Source: an uncultured Prevotellaceae bacterium
GTDB taxonomy: Bacteria; Bacteroidota; Bacteroidia; Bacteroidales; Bacteroidaceae
Assembly (NCBI GenBank): GCA_900314655.1
Contig: OMWC01000033.1
Coordinates: 1 to 38,092 of the forward strand
Reading direction: 5' to 3'
DNA: 38,092 bases
In this document: positions 14,744 to 22,544 of the stretch, one piece after another
How positions within the stretch are numbered: the first letter of the stretch is position 1
Layout: every line of letters starts with the position of its first letter
Made by a program: the position numbers and the translations under genes
Notes under the pieces: generated by a model
Told to the model about the DNA's origin: nothing
What the model saw: only the letters and a program-made list of their open reading frames with translations
Database searches by the model: none

Positions 14744-14744
14744 G
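14719..14744. repeat. 26-bp direct repeat, copy 2 (in the dinD promoter)
   Basis: Exact copy of 13821-13846. It supplies the first two bases of the -7 box, the whole spacer and the -33 element of dinD. Either the pair marks insertion of a dinD cassette, or it is one regulatory element placed at two neighbouring genes. Confidence 0.9.
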
Positions 14745-14782
14745 CGCAAAAGGGATTTTTGTCGGATGCATGTAGTTTTTTG

Positions 14783-14892
14783 TTCTCATGTTCAGAGGGC
14801 ATGATTCTGATGGGCGGAAGGGTTGCTTCCGAAGTCTGGAAGGGCTGTTTCTGATGGACGGAAGCGGGACTTCTGATGGGTGGAAGCAAGGA
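14783..14892. repeat. Tandem array of 22-bp period, five units (array B)
   Basis: Five consecutive 22-bp units start at 14783, 14805, 14827, 14849 and 14871. The common pattern is ttctgatgg.cggaag; the first and third units are the most diverged. Each unit is an imperfect dyad (ttc...gaa). Reverse-complemented, the pattern cttccacccatcagaag closely resembles the units of the array at 30754-30841. No gene overlaps. Confidence 0.75.
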
Positions 14893-14934
14893 CGGGGTTG
14901 GGGACTGTATTATACTGAAAAGGTTGACAGGGGG

Positions 14935-15237
14935 GATTACAAGATTACAGGATTACACCTTGTTTTTTGTGCCCTGAATTCCCACAACCACATAAATATG
15001 CTATATATTTATTTAAATATATACTATTATGTATATATATACTTATATTATATATAATAATTAATATATATACAAAATTAATCCATGAAAAAAAGCTTGT
15101 TTGCTGTGTTTTTAATTATTTATATACATTTTTATTTATATATATAGATATTTATATATAATCATAAATAAAGGAAAATTGAAGTCTCCTGATGAGGGGG
15201 CGCGTAAAAAGGGGTGTAATCCTGTAATCCTGTAATC
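14935..15237. mobile_element. MITE-like 303-bp segment with 25-bp terminal inverted repeats
   Basis: The ends 14935-14959 and 15213-15237 are inverted copies of each other (24 of 25), made of gattacag-type octamers. The interior is very AT-rich, dominated by tatata tracts, with no supportable coding sequence. A third copy of the end sequence lies at 11459-11483, inverted relative to the left end. No clear target-site duplication was found, so the mobile nature is a hypothesis. Confidence 0.4.
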
Positions 15238-15257
15238 GCTCGACAAAAAAAAGAATG

Positions 15258-15324
15258 AGTACAAACATATTTCCAATCGGCCCAATATTTCATACTATAA
15301 ATTTTCTGAGAAATGAATGATGAT
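15258..15324. repeat. 67-bp dispersed repeat, copy 2
   Basis: 63 of 67 positions match 10570-10636. It directly follows the MITE-like segment. It keeps the TATGTTTG promoter-like box (minus strand) but no gene lies downstream of it. Confidence 0.75.
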
Positions 15325-15438
15325 ACATTTCTGGATGCATGGAAATAATATCATTAAAGAGTTGCAACAAATAAAAAAACTTCACCATGCGGTGTAACTC
15401 ATTTGATGACAAGGTGTTGCGGTGAAGGGTAAAGCCCA

Positions 15439-15479
15439 CCCCAACCCTCCCGAAGGGAGGGGGAGCCCCCTCCAGGGAG
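15439..15479. repeat. GC-rich spacer hairpin (ccctcccgaagggaggg)
   Basis: A compact palindrome, ccctccc-ga-a-gggaggg, in an otherwise AT-rich spacer. Motifs of this kind (caccccaaccctcccgaag) recur in Bacteroidetes spacers as dispersed repeats. No gene overlaps. Confidence 0.45.
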
Positions 15480-15511
15480 CTTTGTGAACGGGGCATTCGT
15501 AAGTTTGTCAC

Positions 15512-15703
15512 TTACGCTTCATAAATGATAGAGTTACGTCTCGGAAATGATACATTTAGACTTCATATTTCTAAGTCAACCTGAGAAGAAAAACATCATC
15601 AATTGGATGTGAATCTATGATAGATCGCGCTTCAAAGTATTATAGATTGAACATCAAAGTATCATAGATTGGGCTTCAATATATCATAGATTGCAGACCG
15701 TTT
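15512..15703. repeat. Two degenerate arrays of 22-bp period (array C)
   Basis: Three units start at 15512, 15534 and 15556 (pattern ttacg.ttc...aatgata). After a 38-bp gap four more start at 15616, 15638, 15660 and 15682 (pattern tatcatagatt.ggcttcaa). The unit sequence differs from arrays A, B and D but the period is again exactly 22 bp. The remainder of 15325-15836 shows no supportable gene. Confidence 0.65.
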
Positions 15704-15836
15704 GATTATCTTTTTCCTATGCTTATATTGACGGAGGAATGATGAGTGTGTTAATCCTTAATGAATGTTAATCAACCAACCCTTCACCGTATATGGCTGT
15801 TATACAGCAAGTTGACTCTGGATGTGAATAGAAAAC

Positions 15837-15867
15837 AAGAGGATATATCAAACAGATATATCCTCTT
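15837..15867 (-). terminator. Terminator after trxA
   Basis: aagaggatatat (15837-15848) pairs with atatatcctctt (15856-15867) around a 7-nt loop and is followed on the minus strand by gttttc. It lies 30 nt past the trxA stop. Confidence 0.75.
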
Positions 15868-15896
15868 ATTTGAGGGGGAGATCTACGGGATCGTGA

Positions 15897-16211
15897 TTAG
15901 AGCAGGGCGTCGAACTTCTGCTGCAGGGTGGCCTTGGTGGTGGCTCCTACGAACTTATCCACCAACTGGCCGTTCTTAAAGAACATAATGGTGGGGATGT
16001 TGCGGATACCCATCTCGGCGGCAATGTCGTCGGCCTCCTCTACGTCGCACTTGCCCACGACGATGCGGCCGTCGTATTCCTCTGCCAACTGTGAGATGAT
16101 AGGACCTACCATGCGGCAGGGGCCACACCATGTTGCCCAGAAATCAACTACCAGCGGCATATCGCCATTCTTCAGACTCTCGAAATTCTCGTTTGTGATG
16201 TTTACTTCCAT
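15897..16211 (-). CDS. trxA: Thioredoxin
   Basis: A 104-residue cytoplasmic disulfide reductase with the active site WCGPC (residues ~29-33) in VVDFWATWCGPCRM. The cis-Pro loop NIPTIMFF and the glycine near the C-terminus (KFVGATTK) are also present. Length is typical. It reads in the same direction as dnaE, 73 nt downstream of that gene, and ends with its own hairpin. It is probably cotranscribed with dnaE. The short spacer contains a ttataagtttatg-type oligonucleotide repeat. Confidence 0.96.
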   Translation of the reverse strand: MEVNITNENFESLKNGDMPLVVDFWATWCGPCRMVGPIISQLAEEYDGRIVVGKCDVEEADDIAAEMGIRNIPTIMFFKNGQLVDKFVGATTKATLQQKFDALL

Positions 16212-16284
16212 TGTTTTGTGAGTTTATGAATTTATAAGTTTATGTATTAATCATTGCAAAGACCATGCCATCGGTGCATGAGTA

Positions 16285-19200
16285 TCAGTTGATGCGATAC
16301 TCCATGGCAGGATTGGCATCCAGATAGCTCAGGAGTTCACGGTTGACATCGATGGTCTGATTGCGACTGTGGAGCACCAGCGGCGTGGTGCTCTCCTGGC
16401 TCTTGATCTGGAAATAGAGCTGGATGTTGCCTGGATGCTCGCTGAGCAGCGTAGTGAGGTCGGTAACCATTGCGTCGTCGATGGCATCGGAATTGAAAGA
16501 GATGGTGAACTTCTCGATGTTGTCGGCCTTCGCACTACTGAGGAACTGGATATTGGAAATCTGGATGGTCAGGAAGGTGCTGTTCTGGAACCGAGGGGCA
16601 CACTTGCCCTGAATGTAGAGGGTGTAGCCCTCCACCATCATGCCGCGCCATTTGGCCCATTCCTCTCCGAAGAGTGCCAGCTCGCCGGAACCTTCAAAAT
16701 CCTCGATGGTGACAAAGCCGCAGGGCTCGCCGCGCTTGGTGGTCTTTTCGCGCACCTGCGTGACGATGCCTCCCAGCTGGAACCCTTCCTTGCGGGCAAG
16801 GGCTTCGCGGTCGCCAAGCTCCTGACAGTGGGTGTTGCACATTCCCTTGAGCACGATGCTGTATTCGTCGAGCGGATGGGCCGAAAGATAGATGCCCACG
16901 AGGTCGCGCTCCTTGTTGAGACGTTCCAGATTGCTCCACTCTTCTACGGCCACGGGCACCTGCGGGGTGGCTATCTCCACGCTGCCCATATCGCCGAAGA
17001 GCGAATTGCGCGATTCCTGCTGTTCCTGCTGGAACAACTGGCCGTAGCGAATCAACGAGTCGAGGAACATCTCGCCCTTATTGTTCAGGGCGAAATACTG
17101 CTCACGGCTCAAACCGAAACTATCGAAACCGCCGCTCAGCGCCATACTTTCGAAAGCCTTGCGGTTGCAGGCTGACAGATTGACACGTTCGGCGACATCG
17201 AAGATACTCTTATAGGGTCCGTTCTGCTCGCGCTCGGAGATCAATGCGGCGGCGGCAGCCGAGCCCATGCCCTTGATACCGGCAAGGCCGAAACGGATTT
17301 CGCCCTTATGATTGGCCGAGAACTTCAGGAAGCTCTCATTGATATCGGGGCCCTTGGTGGGAATGCCCATCGACTTGCATTCGTCCATCAGCTTGGTCAC
17401 TTCGGTGATGTTGTTCATATTGCGGCTCATCACGGCAGCCATGTATTCGGCTGGATAGTGGGCCTTGAGGTAGCCCGTCTGATAGGCCACCCACGAATAA
17501 CAGGCGGCATGCGACTTGTTGAAGGCGTAGGAGGCGAACTTCTCCCAGTCGGCCCATATCTTCTCCAGAATCTTCGGGTCGTGGCCGTTGGCCTTTCCAC
17601 CGTCGATGAACTTCGGCTTCATGGCGTCAACGATGTCCTTCTTCTTCTTACCCATGGCCTTACGCAAGGCATCGCTCTCACCACGCGTGAAATTAGCCAA
17701 CTGACGGGACAGCAACATCACCTGCTCCTGATAGACGGTGATGCCATAGGTGTCCTTCAGGTATTTCTCCATGCAGGGAATATCGTAGGTGATGGCTTCG
17801 CGGCCATTCTTACGGGCGATGAACGAGGGAATGTAGTCCATAGGTCCCGGGCGGTAGAGGGCGTTCATGGCGATAAGGTCCTCGAAGACCGTGGGATGAA
17901 GCTCGCGCAGGTATTTCTGCATGCCAGAGGATTCAAACTGGAAGGTGCCGATGGTACGTCCCTGCTGATAGAGTTCGTAGGTCTTGGGGTCGTCGATGGG
18001 AATTGTATCGAGGTCAACCTCATGGCCCGTGGTGAGTTTCACGTTCTCCACGGCTTCCTTCAGGATGGAAAGGGTCTTCAGCCCGAGGAAGTCCATCTTG
18101 ATCAGACCTGTGGATTCAATGACGTGGCCGTCGTATTGCGTGCAATGTAGCTTATGGCCGGGATTATCCTTGTCTTCCACCACCGAGACGGGCACCCAGT
18201 CGGAAATAGGGTCGCGGCAGATAATGAATCCGCAGGCATGGATACCCGTTCCGCGAACGGTACCTTCAAGCATCTTGGCATATTTCATCGTATTGCGCAG
18301 ACGCACATCGGGAGAACTGACGGCATCCTGCAATTCGGGCACGCACTTGATGGCGTTGGGCAGATTCATCTTCATGCCGTCGGGCAGACGGTCGGGGATG
18401 GCCTTGCAGAGCCGGTTCACCACGTCGAGCGGAACTTTCTCCACGCGGGCCACATCCTTGATGGAGTTCTTGGTGGCCATCGTGCCGTAGGTGATGATAT
18501 GCGCACAATTGTCGTGCCCATACTTATCCTCCACCCATTCGAGCACGCGCCCGCGGCCGTCGTCATCGAAGTCGGTATCAATATCGGGCAGCGAGATACG
18601 GTCGGGATTGAGGAAACGCTCAAACAGCAGGTCGTATTTCAGGGGGTCGATCTTGGTGATACCCAGACAATAAGCCACCACGGAACCGGCAGCCGAACCA
18701 CGCCCGGGACCTACCATCACGCCCAGCTCGTCGCGGGCGGAATTGATAAAGTCTTGCACGATGAGGAAGTAGCCAGGGAAACCCATGGTCTTCATGATAT
18801 GGAGCTCGAAGCGGATGCGGTCTTCCACTTCTTCCGTGAGCGGATCGCCATAGATGCGGTGGGCTCCGTCGTAGGCCAGTTTGGCCAGATAGTCGGCCTC
18901 GAACTTGATGCGGTAGAGCTTGTCGATGCCGCCAAGTTTCTTCACTTTCTTCTCGCCTTCCTCTTGGGGCAGCTGGTTTTCACCGTTCTCATCGCTGGTG
19001 AACTCCTTGAAAAGCTGCTCGGGGGTAATCTTACGGCGCCATTCTTCCTCGGTGCCGAAACTCTCGGGAATGGGGAAGAAAGGCATGATGGGGGCATGCT
19101 CGATGTCGTAGGTCTCCACCTTGTCGAGTATCTCAACGGTATTGCTGAGCGCCTCGGGAACATCGGCGAAGATTTCGTTCATCTCCTCCTTCGTCTTAAA

Positions 19201-19995
19201 CCATTCCTGCTTGGAATAGAGCATACGGGTGGGGTCGTCGAGGTCCTTACCCGTGGAGAGACAGAGCAGATGGTCGTGAGCCTCAGCGTTCTCCTCGTCC
19301 ACGAAGTGGGCGTCGTTGGTGCAGACGAGCTTGATGCCATATTCCTTAGCCAGCTCGATGAGCACGCGATTGGCTTTCTGCTGCAAGGGGAAGGTTTCGC
19401 GGTTGGCCCTGATGCTGGGGTCTTTCACCTCATGACGCTGCAGCTCCAGATAATAATCGTCGCCAAAGACGCGCTTGTACCACTCGATAGCCTCACGGGC
19501 TCCGGCAATATCGTCGCGGATAATCTTGGCAGGCACCTCTCCGGCAATGCAGGCCGAGCATACGATAAGGTCTTCGTGGTAACGCTCCAGGTCTTCGCGG
19601 TCCGTTCGCGGACGCATGTAGAAACCATCGACCCACGAACGCGAGACGAGTTTGATCAGATTCTTGTAGCCATTGTAATTCTTGGCCAGCACGATGAGGT
19701 GCCATCCGCTCTTGTCGCCCTTGTCGGCCTCACGAAGTTCCTTCTTGCGGTGGGCCACATACATCTCACAGCCGAAGATGGGCTTGAAGGGCTCCAGCCC
19801 TTCCTTCTTGCGGCTGCCGTTTACCTTATTGCAATAGTCGAACAGCTCCTTCACGCCGAACATGTCGCCGTGGTCGGTGATGGCCATGCCGCGCATGCCG
19901 TTGCCAATAGCCTTGTCAACCAGTTTCTTGATACTCGACTGTCCGTCGAGGATACTATAATAGGTATGTACGTGTAAATGTATAAAATCTTCCAT
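16285..19995 (-). CDS. dnaE: DNA polymerase III alpha subunit
   Basis: Catalytic subunit of the replicative polymerase. About 1236 residues with an N-terminal PHP domain (FIHLHVHTYYSILDG; TDHGDMFG), palm acidic motif PDIDTDF near residue 470, GRGSAAGS before it, and YQEQVM and KSHAACYS in the fingers. An OB-fold and C-terminal domain lie beyond about residue 1000. The ATG at 19995 is chosen. An alternative TTG four codons upstream lies at the predicted promoter, whose -7 box is 20005-20012, so it cannot be on the mRNA. The mRNA would start a few bases before the ATG. It is a DnaE1-type enzyme, with no proofreading exonuclease inserted. trxA follows in the same direction. Confidence 0.96.
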   Translation of the reverse strand: MEDFIHLHVHTYYSILDGQSSIKKLVDKAIGNGMRGMAITDHGDMFGVKELFDYCNKVNGSRKKEGLEPFKPIFGCEMYVAHRKKELREADKGDKSGWHLIVLAKNYNGYKNLIKLVSRSWVDGFYMRPRTDREDLERYHEDLIVCSACIAGEVPAKIIRDDIAGAREAIEWYKRVFGDDYYLELQRHEVKDPSIRANRETFPLQQKANRVLIELAKEYGIKLVCTNDAHFVDEENAEAHDHLLCLSTGKDLDDPTRMLYSKQEWFKTKEEMNEIFADVPEALSNTVEILDKVETYDIEHAPIMPFFPIPESFGTEEEWRRKITPEQLFKEFTSDENGENQLPQEEGEKKVKKLGGIDKLYRIKFEADYLAKLAYDGAHRIYGDPLTEEVEDRIRFELHIMKTMGFPGYFLIVQDFINSARDELGVMVGPGRGSAAGSVVAYCLGITKIDPLKYDLLFERFLNPDRISLPDIDTDFDDDGRGRVLEWVEDKYGHDNCAHIITYGTMATKNSIKDVARVEKVPLDVVNRLCKAIPDRLPDGMKMNLPNAIKCVPELQDAVSSPDVRLRNTMKYAKMLEGTVRGTGIHACGFIICRDPISDWVPVSVVEDKDNPGHKLHCTQYDGHVIESTGLIKMDFLGLKTLSILKEAVENVKLTTGHEVDLDTIPIDDPKTYELYQQGRTIGTFQFESSGMQKYLRELHPTVFEDLIAMNALYRPGPMDYIPSFIARKNGREAITYDIPCMEKYLKDTYGITVYQEQVMLLSRQLANFTRGESDALRKAMGKKKKDIVDAMKPKFIDGGKANGHDPKILEKIWADWEKFASYAFNKSHAACYSWVAYQTGYLKAHYPAEYMAAVMSRNMNNITEVTKLMDECKSMGIPTKGPDINESFLKFSANHKGEIRFGLAGIKGMGSAAAAALISEREQNGPYKSIFDVAERVNLSACNRKAFESMALSGGFDSFGLSREQYFALNNKGEMFLDSLIRYGQLFQQEQQESRNSLFGDMGSVEIATPQVPVAVEEWSNLERLNKERDLVGIYLSAHPLDEYSIVLKGMCNTHCQELGDREALARKEGFQLGGIVTQVREKTTKRGEPCGFVTIEDFEGSGELALFGEEWAKWRGMMVEGYTLYIQGKCAPRFQNSTFLTIQISNIQFLSSAKADNIEKFTISFNSDAIDDAMVTDLTTLLSEHPGNIQLYFQIKSQESTTPLVLHSRNQTIDVNRELLSYLDANPAMEYRIN

Positions 19996-20004
19996 AATGA
20001 GCTC

Positions 20005-20036
20005 CAAAATTACATATTTCGACTCATATCACCAAA
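20005..20036 (-). promoter_or_regulatory. Predicted dnaE promoter
   Basis: On the minus strand TTTG (20033-20036), 20 bp, TAATTTTG (20005-20012): a full match to the Bacteroidetes pattern. Expected transcription start near 19998 gives an almost leaderless dnaE mRNA from the ATG at 19995. Confidence 0.65.
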
Positions 20037-20106
20037 GAAAATACGAAAATAAACCTTAAAAGTGAAAATTATGAATTACGAATTATGTATTATAAATATT
20101 TTTGAT

Positions 20107-20114
20107 TACCTTTG
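20107..20114 (+). promoter_or_regulatory. Predicted -7 box upstream of psd
   Basis: TACCTTTG matches TAnnTTTG, 30 bp before the psd ATG. A clear -33 TTTG at 19-21 bp is not seen. It would drive psd-pssA and the two small genes after them. Confidence 0.45.
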
Positions 20115-20144
20115 CACCATTAATTATGATGCATCAGCCTATAT

Positions 20145-20837
20145 ATGGGTAAAAGAATAAAGAAACTTAAGAACGTTAGACTACACCGTGAAGGAACAAA
20201 CACACTGCTCTACTCTGGCCTTGCCATTGCAGTCATAGCAGCGTTGCTATGGTATCTTTTTGACACGAAGATCCCCTTTTGGATATTCACCGTAGTCTTT
20301 GGAATCCTTTATTTCACCGTCGTCAATTTCTACCGTTGCCCCATCCGCTACTTCGGAGGTGACACGGAGAATATCGTCGTGGCTCCTGCCGACGGCCGTA
20401 TCGTGGTCATCGAGGAGGTGGACGAAGACCGGTATTTTCACGACAAACGACTGATGATCAGTATCTTCATGAGTCCTTTCAACGTGCATGCCAACTGGTA
20501 TCCCGTTGACGGACGCGTGAAATTCGTACATCATCAGAATGGCAATTTCCACAAAGCCTGGCTGCCGAAGGCCAGCGAAGAGAACGAGCATGCCGACGTC
20601 ATGATCGAGACTGACAATGGTCAGGATGTGCTTTGCCGGCAGATTGCCGGAGCCATGGCGCGCCGCATCGTCACTTATGCCAAGCCCGATGAAGACTGCT
20701 ATATCGACGAGCATCTGGGATTCATCAAGCTGGGCAGCCGTGTAGATGTGTTTCTCCCCGTAGATTCTGAAGTCTGCGTGAAAATGGGACAGGCCACTAC
20801 GGGTGACCAGACGGTGATAGCGAAACTGAAAGGTTAA
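20145..20837 (+). CDS. psd: Phosphatidylserine decarboxylase
   Basis: Converts phosphatidylserine to phosphatidylethanolamine at the inner membrane. This is a pyruvoyl enzyme made as a proenzyme that cuts itself at LG|S; the site is LGSRVD with Ser198 in this 230-residue protein. Two hydrophobic segments (residues ~22-62) precede the catalytic part ([24 protein letters not shown]). It belongs to the short Psd type. pssA, which makes its substrate, starts 18 nt downstream, so the two consecutive steps share a transcript. Confidence 0.93.
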   Translation: MGKRIKKLKNVRLHREGTNTLLYSGLAIAVIAALLWYLFDTKIPFWIFTVVFGILYFTVVNFYRCPIRYFGGDTENIVVAPADGRIVVIEEVDEDRYFHDKRLMISIFMSPFNVHANWYPVDGRVKFVHHQNGNFHKAWLPKASEENEHADVMIETDNGQDVLCRQIAGAMARRIVTYAKPDEDCYIDEHLGFIKLGSRVDVFLPVDSEVCVKMGQATTGDQTVIAKLKG

Positions 20838-20855
20838 GGTTTTAGGTCGTTTGTA

Positions 20856-21578
20856 ATGATGAGTATCAAGAAGCATATTCCCAATAGCATTACTTGCTGC
20901 AACCTGATTTGCGGCTGTATTGCCACCTGCTTTGCCTTTGGCGGTCAACCGGCTATGGCATTGCTGTTTATCATACTTGGAGCCGTGTTCGACTTCTTCG
21001 ACGGAATGTCGGCAAGACTCTTGGGTGTGTCTTCGCCCATTGGAAAAGAACTCGACTCGCTGGCCGACGACGTCACATTCGGTGTGGCTCCTTCCACGAT
21101 GATCTTCTATGAACTCACGGTGATGGACTACCCTGACATGCTGGAGCCCCTGCGCCCCATACTCCCCTATGTGGCTTTCATCATGGCGGCTTTCTCGGCC
21201 TTACGACTGGCCAAATTCAATCTCGACGAACGTCAGGCCATGGGGTTCATCGGACTGCCCACACCTGCCAATGCACTCTTCTGGGGAAGTATCATGGTAG
21301 GTGCCGTGGGATTTCTGGAAAGCAGCGCATGGATGTCTGTTGCCGTCATCGTCATGGTATTTGTGAGCAGTTGGCTACTGGTCAGCGAGATTCCGATGTT
21401 TGCCCTGAAGTTCAAGCATTGGGGCTGGGCTGAAAACAAGCTGAAGTATATTTTCGTCATCACTTCTGCCCTACTCCTTCTCATCTTCCGCATTCCCGGT
21501 ATTGCGCTGGTTATTGCGTGGTATGTCATCCTTTCTGCCGTAACGCAGAAACAGACAAGCCAGAATACCGAAGGCTAA
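20856..21578 (+). CDS. pssA: CDP-diacylglycerol-serine O-phosphatidyltransferase
   Basis: Makes phosphatidylserine from CDP-diacylglycerol and serine. A 240-residue multi-spanning membrane protein carrying the CDP-alcohol phosphotransferase motif: DGMSARLLGV, then GKELDSLADDVTFG (the DG-AR-G-D-D pattern). About seven hydrophobic segments follow the N-terminus. The start is ATGATG (20856 or 20859); both are possible. It is the upstream enzyme of psd, which precedes it by 18 nt. Confidence 0.93.
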   Translation: MMSIKKHIPNSITCCNLICGCIATCFAFGGQPAMALLFIILGAVFDFFDGMSARLLGVSSPIGKELDSLADDVTFGVAPSTMIFYELTVMDYPDMLEPLRPILPYVAFIMAAFSALRLAKFNLDERQAMGFIGLPTPANALFWGSIMVGAVGFLESSAWMSVAVIVMVFVSSWLLVSEIPMFALKFKHWGWAENKLKYIFVITSALLLLIFRIPGIALVIAWYVILSAVTQKQTSQNTEG

Positions 21579-21584
21579 CGAAAA

Positions 21585-21618
21585 GTTAAGGTTAAGGTTA
21601 ACGTTAAGGTTAAGTTAA
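21585..21618. repeat. Hexamer spacer repeat (ggttaa)n
   Basis: About five units of gttaag or gttaac lie between pssA and the small membrane-protein gene, ending 6 nt before its ATG. It is one of several short oligonucleotide repeats found in operon spacers of this window. Confidence 0.7.
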
Positions 21619-21624
21619 ATAGCC

Positions 21625-21873
21625 ATGTTCATCCTGAAGTTTCTCTTGATTCTGATTATCGCATTTATCGCAACGATAGGTTTCTTCGTATGGCGGGTAT
21701 TCAGAGGTTTCAATAATGCGCGCAAGCATTTTCAGGATATGGGACAGCAAGACAATCCTTCGCGCAACAACGGCAAAGACCCTTCAATCATAGACCAACG
21801 CACACCCGAAGAGGCCAACCGCAAGATTATTCCCGACAACGAAGGGGAATACGTGGACTACGAAGACGCTTGA
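21625..21873 (+). CDS. Small membrane protein, DUF4834-like
   Basis: An 82-residue protein with one N-terminal membrane helix (residues ~2-24, FLLILIIAFIATIGFFVWRVF). A polar tail follows with PSIIDQRTPEEANRKIIPDN and an acidic end EYVDYEDA. The layout matches the Bacteroidetes DUF4834 family, whose function is unknown. It follows pssA by 46 nt and precedes another membrane protein by 15 nt, so it is likely part of the psd-pssA transcript. Confidence 0.7.
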   Translation: MFILKFLLILIIAFIATIGFFVWRVFRGFNNARKHFQDMGQQDNPSRNNGKDPSIIDQRTPEEANRKIIPDNEGEYVDYEDA

Positions 21874-21888
21874 ACAGCAGAAACGAAA

Positions 21889-22377
21889 ATGAAAAGATCA
21901 CTTATACTGAGCATTATAGCCATTTTGGCACTGGCACTATTCGCAGGGCCTGTTGCCCTCGTGCTTCTCGTTCCCGTACTCCTGATAGCTTACTATCTGC
22001 TGCATCTCAAGGAACGCAAGGAGTCGCCGGATGCTGAGCGTATGAACATGCTGACGACCGTGGACGAGGTGACGGCAAAATACGGCGAACCAGATGATCT
22101 CATCGTCACCAATGCCGTGCTGGCCAACGAGTTGGGCGGCGCCATACTGGTCTATCAGCAACAGGGATTCATGATAGCAGCTGGAGCAAAGATTTCACTT
22201 TCCGACATAGAAAGCGTGGCGGCCAAGAATATGGCCACGCCCTATACGGTTGCTGAATACCAGGTGATCATCACCTGCAAGAACAAAGACTACCGCTATA
22301 TACGTTTCAACGTAGGCTACGACGAGGAATGGGCCTCGCAGGTAGTCGCTGACATAGACAAATACAGAGCCGGATAA
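21889..22377 (+). CDS. Membrane-anchored protein, function unknown
   Basis: A 162-residue protein with a long hydrophobic N-terminus (residues ~5-42, probably two membrane helices in a hairpin). A soluble domain of about 115 residues follows, beginning MNMLTTVDEVTAKYGEPDD. I do not recognise the domain; its pattern of beta strands (ILVYQQQGFMIAAG, YQVIITCKNKDYRYIRF) suggests a small PH-like or sandwich fold. It starts 15 nt after the DUF4834-like gene and ends within a terminator, so it is the last gene of the psd-pssA run. Confidence 0.65.
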   Translation: MKRSLILSIIAILALALFAGPVALVLLVPVLLIAYYLLHLKERKESPDAERMNMLTTVDEVTAKYGEPDDLIVTNAVLANELGGAILVYQQQGFMIAAGAKISLSDIESVAAKNMATPYTVAEYQVIITCKNKDYRYIRFNVGYDEEWASQVVADIDKYRAG

Positions 22378-22394
22378 CGACTCTGTATTTTTTT
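22361..22394 (+). terminator. Terminator of the psd-pssA run
   Basis: aatacagag (22361-22369) pairs with ctctgtatt (22381-22389), followed by a T-run. The left arm lies inside the last codons of the gene before it. Confidence 0.8.
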
Positions 22395-22398
22395 CGTT

Positions 22399-22537
22399 TT
22401 AGAAGCCGAAAGCCTTATAGGAATGGGCAGGCAGCTTCAGGCGGAACACCGTCTGTCCTTCCTGTAGTTCCCGGCCTGCAGGGCAACCCCCTGAAGACCG
22501 ATAGCAAGAACACCGAAAATAGTCTTTTCTTCATCAT
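22399..22537 (-). pseudogene. Scar of a deleted exported protein gene behind GH3
   Basis: On the minus strand, 7 nt after the GH3 stop, a start reads MMKKRLFSVFLLS, the beginning of a signal peptide. Shortly afterwards another frame reads GQTVFRLKLPAHSYKAFGF and stops at 22399. The first looks like the N-terminus and the second like the C-terminus of a secreted enzyme. The whole middle is missing and the two pieces are out of frame (139 nt total). This fits an internal deletion of a gene that once followed GH3 in the same transcript. The last residues resemble the end of glycoside hydrolases, but the family cannot be fixed. Confidence 0.6.
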
Positions 22538-22544
22538 ATAAGGA

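Noticed and set aside
14788..15161. Short plus-strand frames in the AT-rich spacer
   Set aside because: They are made of 22-bp repeats and tatata tracts; no ribosome site or protein-like composition.
14935..15237. Complete insertion sequence
   Set aside because: Inverted ends are present but there is no transposase and no target duplication, so only a MITE-like label is justified.
15290..15511. A 73-codon minus-strand frame
   Set aside because: Built from the 67-bp repeat and the GC-rich hairpin; no conserved features.
18154..19977. A 607-codon open frame on the plus strand
   Set aside because: It lies antisense to dnaE, which has unmistakable polymerase motifs. Codon bias of dnaE leaves the opposite strand open; the translation has no recognisable domain.
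19996..20007. TTG start for dnaE four codons upstream
   Set aside because: The TTG overlaps the -7 box TAATTTTG and would not be transcribed; the ATG at 19995 gives the normal PHP-domain start.
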